Of a stretch of DNA of 64,000 nt, positions 19,440 to 26,137 are shown piece by piece (the first letter of the stretch is position 1; each line of letters opens with the position of its first letter). Source of the DNA: Thermococcus thioreducens (lineage in GTDB: Archaea > Methanobacteriota_B > Thermococci > Thermococcales > Thermococcaceae); the NCBI RefSeq assembly GCF_002214545.1, contig NZ_CP015105.1:372001-436000 (forward strand), in the 5' to 3' direction. The notes under the pieces are model-generated. The model saw only the letters and a list, made by a program, of their open reading frames with translations, was not told the DNA's origin and made no database searches. The position numbers and the translations under genes were made by a program.

Positions 19440-19751
19440 TTATTGCTTTACCGTTACCTCCCCCCTGCGAGGCGATCCGGTTGCTGATATCTGTGCCGCG
19501 GGGATCGCCAGCTTTGAATCTCCAACGGGCAGTTCCACTTGTACCCTCCAACGGTAAACCCGTCGCAGGAATCCCCCGCTCCGAGCGCCCCCCAACTTGG
19601 TAACGCCATTGCCAAGCTCATTGCCCCCAGGGATTCGTATCCCTTTTTCCTACTCCTCCAATCCTAAAAAAGCTTTCCAGGTGTTGATGACCAGGGATTT
19701 CCGATGGGAAGTCGTTAAGCTTGAGAACTTCCATTTTGTCAAAAAAATCAT
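19440..19751 (-). pseudogene. Decayed small gene upstream of the element gene
   Basis: From ATG 19751 the frame reads MIFLTKWKF, then SLVINTWKAFLGLEE, then an in-frame TAG at 19650-19652. A neighbouring frame continues as SLGAMSLAMALPSWGALG to DGFTVGGYK. A shift near 19537, where one G seems lost, returns to the first frame and ends DSKLAIPAAQISATGSPRR to a TAA at 19440-19442. The repaired product would be about 100 residues with a hydrophobic segment, perhaps a secreted or structural small protein. The real 5' end is uncertain. It lies 25 bases before the larger frameshifted gene, so they were probably one operon. Confidence 0.4.
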
Positions 19752-19788
19752 TTAAATCCCGCCATTTTTATATCATGTAGGGAAAATA

Positions 19789-20073
19789 ATGGTGTTTCGG
19801 GTTGAAGTTCATCCCAAGGTGATAAAATCCGCTCCCATGGTTCTAAAACCGGTACATTTGAGAAGGTTTAGGGACTTTCTTAGGGAGCTTCCGGAAAACC
19901 CAATTCCTGAGGGGTATGATATTAAACCGCTGACTGATGTTAAAATCTATGGATGTGACAGTTATCGCCTTCGTCTTGGTGATTATAGGCTCCTCTATGC
20001 CGTGGACTGGGGTAGGAAGATCGTTTATGTAGTTCGATTAGATCCGAGGGAGAAGGCATATAAAAAACGCTAA
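19789..20073 (+). CDS. RelE/ParE family toxin (aRelE-like)
   Basis: 94 residues matching archaeal RelE: VEVHPKVIKSAP at the N-terminus, a basic central helix, YRLRLGDYRLLYAVDW and a C-terminal RLDPREKAYKKR. The conserved Arg in LGDYRLLY and the C-terminal basic tail fit a ribosome-dependent mRNA-cleaving toxin. A TATA-like TTTTATAT at 19766-19773 lies about 20 bases before the ATG, so the mRNA is nearly leaderless. Unlike usual pairs, no co-directional antitoxin precedes it. The nearest antitoxin-like gene faces it tail to tail. Confidence 0.85.
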   Translation: MVFRVEVHPKVIKSAPMVLKPVHLRRFRDFLRELPENPIPEGYDIKPLTDVKIYGCDSYRLRLGDYRLLYAVDWGRKIVYVVRLDPREKAYKKR

Positions 20074-20316
20074 TCACTCGTCTAAAAGTTCGGAAAGCAT
20101 CTTAATGGCTTCATCGCCGCTAATAGTTCCTACCCTTCCCTCTATCATGTCCTTTAGGTCCTTCTCAAAAGCTTTCAGGGTTTCTTCGTCAACCTCTTCC
20201 ACCGGAAGGCTTTCGGCCTTCATCTTCAGGACTTCAATCTTCAACCTCTCCAGCTCTTTCTCCATCTCATTAATCTTCTGGAGAATTGAGGTAGTGTTGT
20301 GAATCGCCTCGCTCAT
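20074..20316 (-). CDS. RelB-like antitoxin candidate
   Basis: About 80 residues, starting MSEAIHNTTS at 20316 (an ATG at 20322 is also possible). A long amphipathic helix, INEMEKELERLKIEVLKMKAE, is followed by an acidic C-terminal half, LPVEEVDEETLKAFEKDLKDM and ISGDEAIKMLSELLDE. This shape is that of a RelB-type antitoxin that wraps around its toxin. Its stop codon lies immediately next to that of the facing RelE gene, with no spacer. Pairing with that toxin is inferred from position only. Confidence 0.6.
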   Translation of the reverse strand: MSEAIHNTTSILQKINEMEKELERLKIEVLKMKAESLPVEEVDEETLKAFEKDLKDMIEGRVGTISGDEAIKMLSELLDE

Positions 20317-20441
20317 ACCCATCGTTTAAAGGGTGAGCCTGTAGGTTAATTAGGTTTTCGGTGGTGCTTCATCGCAATGAAGATGCTCCTTTTGCGTGGA
20401 ATAGTAGAAATCCAGAGCATGTAGTCCGAATCCAGTTGGAG

Positions 20442-20695
20442 CTAACGGTAGGCCCGCTCCCTTCTCTCAATCTTGAAGATTATGACCCTGAAGTTCTCAT
20501 CGTCGACCTCGTAAAGAATTCTGAACTGACCCACTCGGATTCTGTAAGTATGTTCTTCCCCTCGAATTTTCTTATAGGGGTATGAGAAAGGGTTCTCAGA
20601 CAACTGGAGAATTATCTCCTTTAACTTTCTTTTATGGGAGGCTACAATGCCCTTACCTGCTTGGCGGCTTTCTTGGTAAAGAATACTTCGTACAT
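20442..20695 (-). pseudogene. RelE family toxin gene with a frameshift after codon 17
   Basis: The ATG at 20695, three bases after the antitoxin stop, encodes MYEVFFTKKAAKQVRAL, a classic RelE start, and then hits TAG. In the next frame the protein resumes as SHKRKLKEIILQLSENP, IRGEEHTYRIRVGQFRILYEV and RRERAYR, a complete RelE body with the conserved Arg residues. One base has changed near 20645. An upstream GTG at 20702 allows an 86-residue product with a foreign N-terminus, which probably misfolds. The toxin is likely inactivated. Confidence 0.75.
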
Positions 20696-20698
20696 ACT

Positions 20699-20881
20699 TC
20701 ACTCCTCAAAAAGCCCCTCAAAGCGAACGAACTCTCCTCTCCTGACTTCCTCACGCATTTTTTTGAGCTCCTCTCGTTCTTTTTCCGTCAGATCTTCATA
20801 GCCAAGAAAGTTGTCTATCTTAGCGTTTAGCGTTACAAGTAGTCGCTCAATTCGCTCCAACCTTTCAACCACCTCGCTCAT
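20699..20881 (-). CDS. RelB-like antitoxin
   Basis: 60 residues from ATG 20881 behind GGTGAG: MSEVVERLERIERLLV, then a charged stretch YEDLTEKEREELKKMREEV ending FVRFEGLFEE. Such helical, acidic proteins are encoded directly upstream of RelE toxins in Thermococcales. The stop is 3 bases before the toxin ATG, as in a functional operon. With its toxin frameshifted, it may persist as a free antitoxin. Confidence 0.72.
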   Translation of the reverse strand: MSEVVERLERIERLLVTLNAKIDNFLGYEDLTEKEREELKKMREEVRRGEFVRFEGLFEE

Positions 20882-20912
20882 GCTCTCACCAATCATACTT
20901 TTCCTTCCAACC

Positions 20913-21617
20913 TTAAATACTTCCCGCTTCTATCATCCCCAGCACCTCTAAAATCCCCTCAACGTTTGGCACCTCAAAGCCCCTCTCGTGGATCTTCCTT
21001 ATTTCCTCGGCTTCGGGATTTATCCAGACCGCCCAGAGACCGGCCTTTAAGGCTCCTTCGAAGTCCTCCGTATAGGTATCGCCTATGTGGATTGCCTCGT
21101 CCGGAGAAACATTGAAAACCCTGAGCGGCTTCTCGAACATCTCTTTCATCGGCTTGTAGGCGAGAACTTCATCCGCAAAGAAGGTTTTGTCAATGTAGTC
21201 CATAAGCCCGAACCTTTCGAGCAAAAGCCTTGTATAGGAGCCGGGCCAGAACATCACGTTGCCGGTTACGGTAACCTTCAGGCCCTTTCTCTTAACGCCT
21301 TCGAGGGCTTCTCTTGCCCCCGGAAGGACTATATCGTCGCCGACCTTCAGGACGGCCCTCGCAGCGGCCCTCTTCACGAGCTCGACGTCTATCTCGAAGA
21401 GTTCCGCCAAAAGCTCCTGGCTCTCTTCCAAAGCCCTGGCAGGGTCTCCTGCTGTTTCGGCCCTCATCCGCTTTATTCTCCCGCGGGTGAGAATCATTCC
21501 CTCGACGACGTCTACCAGGCACGTTCCCATCAGCTTGGAGAGCTCAATGGCCATGGCGTCGAGCATGACGTTGATGTCGAGGAGGGTGTTCCAGACGTCG
21601 AATGAGACCAGCTTCAT
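20913..21617 (-). CDS. HAD family hydrolase
   Basis: 234 residues. Motif I is FDVWNTLLD (nucleophile Asp, with Trp instead of the common Asp-Gly-Thr pattern), motif II is VTVTGN, and motifs III and IV are YKPMKEMFEKP and AIHIGDTYTEDFEGALKAG. The cap is helical (subfamily I). It is a phosphatase or dehalogenase-like enzyme with unknown small-molecule substrate. Start ATG 21617 lies behind GGTGAG. It is downstream of the TOPRIM gene with a 40-base gap. Confidence 0.83.
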   Translation of the reverse strand: MKLVSFDVWNTLLDINVMLDAMAIELSKLMGTCLVDVVEGMILTRGRIKRMRAETAGDPARALEESQELLAELFEIDVELVKRAAARAVLKVGDDIVLPGAREALEGVKRKGLKVTVTGNVMFWPGSYTRLLLERFGLMDYIDKTFFADEVLAYKPMKEMFEKPLRVFNVSPDEAIHIGDTYTEDFEGALKAGLWAVWINPEAEEIRKIHERGFEVPNVEGILEVLGMIEAGSI

Positions 21618-21657
21618 ACTCACCACCGGGTTCTGTTTGAGGGGGAGGAATAAAAAT

Positions 21658-22692
21658 TCAACGCCTCCCATTCTCCCTTCCCGCGAGATAAATGAGCCCC
21701 TTCATGAGGCCCGCCTCCCCGAGAACCGCTTTTAGATTCCTGAACCTGGAACGCATGACGAAGAGCTCGTAGAAGCCCTCAAGGTTGCCCCAGTGCCCGT
21801 AGGCCGACAGGGCCAGGTACATGACCTCTTTGGGCTTGAGCTTCCTCCCGAGGCTCTCGTTCAGGGCTTTGAGGCCAGGCTTTATTCTCTCAAGAAGTCC
21901 CTCCCTCGCTATGAGGTGGAGCATCAAATCCTCGACGGTGGGCTTTTTCCACTCGATGACCTCGTCCTCGAAGGGCAGGCCGATTATCAGCGGAACCACT
22001 TCGGTTTTTCCTACGAGGTAGCCGATGGATGTTTTCCTGTGCTCGAAACCCGAGAGCTTCCCGGCTATAGAGGCCAGAGCCGCGTCCCTGTCCTCGTCGA
22101 TGTCGATAGCCACTCCGATTCTCTCAACCCGGAAGTCGAATATATACATCGCCCGCAGGAAGTTCCCGAGGTTCCTTATGACGCCGGAGTTTCCTTCGCT
22201 CGGTATGACCGCGAGATAGTAGCTATCCTCCTCCCGTTTCAGCAGGTCGAAGTTGTCGCGCTCAAAGACCCTCTCTATGAACCTCAAGCTGTAAGGTGCC
22301 TCCCTGCTCTCCTTGAACTCGAAGAGCTTCTTGAAGACTGCCTTGAAGAACTTGGCGTCAGTCTTGCCCTCGACGAAGAGGACGCTTGTCCTTGCTTCTT
22401 CCCCGGAGAAGCCGCCCCTTACATCGAAGTCGAGGTACTTCCTCAGCTCATAGGTCTCCTTGAGGGTGAGGATCTTCCCTGTATCAGAATATATCAGGAC
22501 GTTCTCCTCGCCCCGCCTGAACTTCCAGGCGATTAAATCGATGAGCTCCAGGCTCGCCGTAACGACGGTCTCCTCCCCAGTTAGGGAGTCCACAAAATCG
22601 ATGAGTTCGTCGCGGTTCCTCCTGTACTCCGGGAAGAGTATGGATTTTTCATCCGCGAACGCTTCCCACTTTTTTCCCGTTACGAGCCTCAT
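21658..22692 (-). CDS. TOPRIM-like domain protein, thermococcal
   Basis: 344 residues. Around residue 107 lies VLFVEGKTDAKFFKAV, the Glu strand of a TOPRIM fold, and around 195-203 lies VAIDIDEDRDAA, the Asp-x-Asp strand. Together they resemble OLD/DUF3226-type TOPRIM proteins, which bind divalent metal and act on DNA or phosphodiesters. The N-terminal 100 and C-terminal 120 residues are not recognised. The ATG follows directly on the stop of the DUF2391-like gene with no gap, so the two are coupled. Possible DNA repair or defence role; not proven. Confidence 0.65.
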   Translation of the reverse strand: MRLVTGKKWEAFADEKSILFPEYRRNRDELIDFVDSLTGEETVVTASLELIDLIAWKFRRGEENVLIYSDTGKILTLKETYELRKYLDFDVRGGFSGEEARTSVLFVEGKTDAKFFKAVFKKLFEFKESREAPYSLRFIERVFERDNFDLLKREEDSYYLAVIPSEGNSGVIRNLGNFLRAMYIFDFRVERIGVAIDIDEDRDAALASIAGKLSGFEHRKTSIGYLVGKTEVVPLIIGLPFEDEVIEWKKPTVEDLMLHLIAREGLLERIKPGLKALNESLGRKLKPKEVMYLALSAYGHWGNLEGFYELFVMRSRFRNLKAVLGEAGLMKGLIYLAGRENGRR

Positions 22693-23232
22693 TCACTTCA
22701 CCATGTCAACGGTTATTGCGCCTATCACGGCGAAGGTGCTTATGAGTATGGTGGCGTTGAGATACTGTCTGGCCGTAAAGTCGGCCAGGCTGTTTATTCC
22801 GTAGAGATATATCAGCCCGGCGGAGATCATGTAGGCTATTCCCGTGACCGTAAGGAGCCTCTTGGGAACGTGGAACAGCTCCTCCCTTTTTAGATTCCCT
22901 ATTCTGGATTTGGCAATGAAGAGGTACGCAACGCCAAGGGTCATTAGGAATACCAGAAGGGAGCGTTCAACCGAGATGTCCTTGGCTATCTCCCACAGCT
23001 CCGCCGTGAAGAGGAACGGGAGGGCAAAGGTGACTGCCCCGATGATCTCCTGGGCGATATCGTCCCATCCGAGCTGATCTGGAGCTTTTCTCTTCTCGTT
23101 CTCTCTTTTCAGCTCCTGAATGCTGGAGTAAAGCTCTTCAAGCTGTTTCTCCATTCCGGTTCGCCTTTCGTTTTCAATCCGGTGCTCAGGTTCGGGGTTC
23201 ATCATCCGGTCAGCATTGGATTCACTCATCAT
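22693..23232 (-). CDS. Membrane protein, DUF2391-like
   Basis: About 179 residues with a coiled-coil N-terminus (MEKQLEELYSSIQELKREN) and four to five membrane segments, including ITFALPF-like AVTFALPFLFTAEL, LLVFLMTLGVAYLFIA, VTGIAYMISAGLIYLYG and ATILISTFAVIGAITVDMV. The start is uncertain: I chose the first ATG pair (23229-23232), with no clear binding site but TATA-like sequence at about 23258. Function unknown. It is divergent from the S-layer-like gene. Confidence 0.6.
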   Translation of the reverse strand: MMSESNADRMMNPEPEHRIENERRTGMEKQLEELYSSIQELKRENEKRKAPDQLGWDDIAQEIIGAVTFALPFLFTAELWEIAKDISVERSLLVFLMTLGVAYLFIAKSRIGNLKREELFHVPKRLLTVTGIAYMISAGLIYLYGINSLADFTARQYLNATILISTFAVIGAITVDMVK

Positions 23233-23296
23233 CGCAGAAATAAGTTCCGGGGAAAGGTTATAAAGGTTGAGATGCACTTTAAATCGGTGATAAACG

Positions 23297-24763
23297 ATGA
23301 AAAGGGCTTTGACTCTGTTTATGGGCCTGGTAGTTCTGGGCCTGCTCCTTACGCCGATTAACGCAGCGGTTACGGGAATCAATTCCTCCAACACGGTAAT
23401 AGTTCTGCCCACTACCAAGATAGTCAATGGAGTGCCGCTTCACATAGGTGAGGACGCCATAACGGGTTCGAGACTCGGTGCTTTTCTTGTCCTCCAGGGC
23501 GTTTCTCAGGGAACGTATACGAAAACCGTCTCCATACCGGTTGAGTACCACAGCGTGCTCATTCCCGATGAGAACCAGACCTACAAGCTCAACTCCCGCG
23601 ACATGCCCGATGTCGGGGTTAACGTTAGCGACGAGCCGGTTGGACACGGGGTAGTCATCCAGGTAAACTTCTCGCGCGTCGATTTCAACTCCACTAAAAA
23701 GGCTGTCGAGTTCACCGACAGGAGCGTGGAGATAGTATTCAACGAGAACACGACCCCTCTCGACATCGGCGGTGACTATAAGGTTGTTGCCACAACCGTT
23801 GACGGAAAGGACACAATGTATTTCTACGCCTATACAGAGGTTGACTCCACCTCAAGCTCCCTTGGCGAGAGCTTGTCTGTTGGAAGCTGGAGCATGAAGT
23901 TCGTGGACATAAACATAAACCAGGAGGAAATGCTCATTGACCTAATCTATCCGAGCGGTATGATAAAACAGAAGACCATGGAGAAGGGAAGCTACTACAT
24001 CATGTACGTTGATGCAAACGGGAACGAGGATTTTGAGACCTTCAGCACATACCCATCTGCAAGGATCACCGAACTCCTTGAGAGGGGCGTTAAGGAGCTG
24101 TTCCTCTTTGCTCCAACCGACTTCTTCGTTGGTGTCGGCGGAACCCTCATGGTCACCTACAACTACTGGTACTACGAGAAGGTCAAGCAGTACCAGGACG
24201 GCGATGTTTACAGCGGGCAGTGGGTCTGGGACATAGACCCGAATAACAATCTCTACATCCTCTACCTTCACGTCAACGAAAGTGCCGGTTTCAAGAGGGT
24301 CTTCATCGGCGAAGGGGCAACGCTTAAGCTGCCCACTAACTGGGGCCTTGAGGTAGTCCCGGTGTTCACAAAGAACAACGAGGGCGAGATAATCGGAGTC
24401 GAGGGCTATCGCTTCGTCCGTGTTGCCTCAGTGACCAAGACGGTCGCCATAACCGCGCCCAAGGTTGAGGCGACTGATGACGTCTACAAGTTCATAATCG
24501 AGGACACCCAGCTCAAGGACTTCCCCTCCGACAAGAACGTCATAATAGTCGGTGGATGGGTGAGCAACAAGGCCTGGGCGCTTTTGGAGCAGGCCTACGG
24601 AAAGGACACCGTCGATGCCATCAAGTCCGAGATAGAGCAGAAGGGCTACGTGATAAAGGAGCTCAAGAACCCGAACAACCAGAACTACAGGGTCATAATC
24701 CTCGCAGGAAAAACGTACGCCGAGACGAGGCTGGCTGTCGAGAAGTTCATGGAAGAAATGTGA
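23297..24763 (+). CDS. S-layer-like surface glycoprotein
   Basis: 488 residues with a signal peptide (1-23, ALTLFMGLVVLGLLLTPINA) and a beta-rich, N-glycosylation-rich ectodomain with many Asn-x-Ser/Thr sites. The C-terminal 100 residues, KNVIIVGGWVSNKAWALLEQ through VIILAGKTYAETRLAVEKF, match the conserved C-terminal domain of archaeal S-layer proteins, related to putative nucleotide- or wall-binding modules. It is shorter than the main thermococcal S-layer protein (about 600 residues), so it may be a minor surface protein. The start lies behind CGGTGATAAACG. Confidence 0.75.
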   Translation: MKRALTLFMGLVVLGLLLTPINAAVTGINSSNTVIVLPTTKIVNGVPLHIGEDAITGSRLGAFLVLQGVSQGTYTKTVSIPVEYHSVLIPDENQTYKLNSRDMPDVGVNVSDEPVGHGVVIQVNFSRVDFNSTKKAVEFTDRSVEIVFNENTTPLDIGGDYKVVATTVDGKDTMYFYAYTEVDSTSSSLGESLSVGSWSMKFVDININQEEMLIDLIYPSGMIKQKTMEKGSYYIMYVDANGNEDFETFSTYPSARITELLERGVKELFLFAPTDFFVGVGGTLMVTYNYWYYEKVKQYQDGDVYSGQWVWDIDPNNNLYILYLHVNESAGFKRVFIGEGATLKLPTNWGLEVVPVFTKNNEGEIIGVEGYRFVRVASVTKTVAITAPKVEATDDVYKFIIEDTQLKDFPSDKNVIIVGGWVSNKAWALLEQAYGKDTVDAIKSEIEQKGYVIKELKNPNNQNYRVIILAGKTYAETRLAVEKFMEEM

Positions 24764-24924
24764 AATCTTATTTTACCATGTTTTTCTAATTTTACGCCCC
24801 TCAATTTGAGCAAGGAATAAGCCGTATTTTTGATTTAAACGCTGAGTAATCGTCTGTTTTTCTAAATAAACTTTTCGGTTTTGGAGGAGGTAAGTTTATA
24901 TACTCGACAGCGGTCTGAACGTTC
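24764..24924. other. Intergenic region with T-rich terminator and MFS promoter
   Basis: Holds T runs after the S-layer-like gene (TTTTTCTAATTTTAC, about 24780-24794), consistent with archaeal intrinsic termination, and the promoter of the next gene. No open frame or structured RNA was seen. Confidence 0.5.
24895..24902 (+). promoter_or_regulatory. TATA box of the MFS transporter gene; leaderless mRNA predicted
   Basis: TTTATATA is centred 27 bases before the ATG at 24925, so transcription should begin at or next to the start codon. No ribosome binding site precedes the ATG. Confidence 0.65.
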
Positions 24925-26103
24925 ATGTCGCTGCAGAACTACAGGGGGTTCAGTAAGGACGCATGGCTGCTCGTGGGTTACTCATTCATCTCCTGGCTCG
25001 GGGGCAACATAGCGTGGTTCATCTTCCCGTTTTACCTGAGGTCGCTCGGCTTCAGCTACACCGACATCGGGATAGTTTTCTCCATGTCCACAATAGCTCA
25101 AGCCAGCGTTCTCCTGTTTTCCGGCCCCCTCGGTACGAAGATGGGCTACAAAAAGGCGGTTCTCATGGGCGTTTCCCTGATGTTCCTCGGCAGGCTGATC
25201 CAGGTAACCTACCCCACGATAGCCCTTCTTACCCTCGGCGGCGTTCTTGTGGGCATCGGCATGGCCTTTGAAAACCCATCATACATGGCACTGCTGAGCG
25301 GCGAGGTGAGCGACGAGAAGAGGCACTACCTCTTCAGCCTCTCCTCCGCTATGGGAACCATAGGCTCAGCCGTCGGCCTGATCCTGGCCGGCTTCCTGCC
25401 CAGATACATTTCATACCGGGACGTCTTTGCATTGGTTCTCTTAATAATCCCCGTGAGGTTCCTTCTGGTGCTGTTTGTAAGGTCTGTTCTGGCCGAGAGT
25501 GAGAAGAAGCTGAGGCTTGACAGGGGCCTTCTCGTGAGGATAGGGCGCTTCGCACTCCCGAGTGCGCTCATAGGCCTGGGGGCCGGGATCACAATTCCTT
25601 ATGTTGGTCTGTGGTTCAACGGGCGCTTCGGGACGAGTCTGGAGAGTATAGGATGGCTGTTCGCCTTCCAGCAGTTTATCATGGGGCTGGGAACCTTTCT
25701 GCTTCCGATGATAGCCGACAGGTTCGGCAGCGTCAAAACCATAGTGTCTTTCAACGGGAGCGCAAGCATCCTCATAGCGGCGATGCCCTTCTCCCCGACC
25801 TTTTTCTTGGCCGCGGCCGTCTACACCGTAAGGACGATCCTGATGAACATAGTCAACCCGATCTGGAACTCCTTTATGGTGGGCTTCTTCAAAAAGGAGG
25901 AGCGTTCAACGGTCATGGCCCTCAACAACCTCTCATGGACTGCTACCTTTGGAATCGGCCAGTACATCGGCGGCAGGCTCTTTGATCTCTCCCTCACCTG
26001 GCCGTTCATGATAACCGCACTGCTCTACGGCCTCTCAATGGTCGTGTTCTGGGGCTTCTTCGGTAAGGCGGAGACAAAAGGTTATAAGCCGGAGCCGGCC
26101 TAG
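24925..26103 (+). CDS. MFS transporter
   Basis: 392 residues with about 12 membrane helices. The A-loop region GPLGTKMGYKKAVLMG between helices 2 and 3 is the MFS signature, and FGSVKTIVSFNG is its second-half counterpart. It is a single-polypeptide secondary transporter. The substrate cannot be told; related thermococcal proteins are annotated as multidrug or sugar exporters. Expressed from its own leaderless promoter. Confidence 0.85.
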   Translation: MSLQNYRGFSKDAWLLVGYSFISWLGGNIAWFIFPFYLRSLGFSYTDIGIVFSMSTIAQASVLLFSGPLGTKMGYKKAVLMGVSLMFLGRLIQVTYPTIALLTLGGVLVGIGMAFENPSYMALLSGEVSDEKRHYLFSLSSAMGTIGSAVGLILAGFLPRYISYRDVFALVLLIIPVRFLLVLFVRSVLAESEKKLRLDRGLLVRIGRFALPSALIGLGAGITIPYVGLWFNGRFGTSLESIGWLFAFQQFIMGLGTFLLPMIADRFGSVKTIVSFNGSASILIAAMPFSPTFFLAAAVYTVRTILMNIVNPIWNSFMVGFFKKEERSTVMALNNLSWTATFGIGQYIGGRLFDLSLTWPFMITALLYGLSMVVFWGFFGKAETKGYKPEPA

Positions 26104-26137
26104 GTCTCTCAGATGAGAGGCTTCTAGGGTGATGCTC

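Noticed and set aside
19650-19652. Read-through of the in-frame TAG as a recoded codon
   Set aside because: Frame comparison shows ordinary frameshifts around it, so decay explains the data better than recoding.
20361-20585. A plus-strand frame starting VLHRNEDAPFAWNSRNPEHVV
   Set aside because: The first 25 residues look protein-like and might be a gene remnant, but the rest is antisense to relE and there is no independent support.
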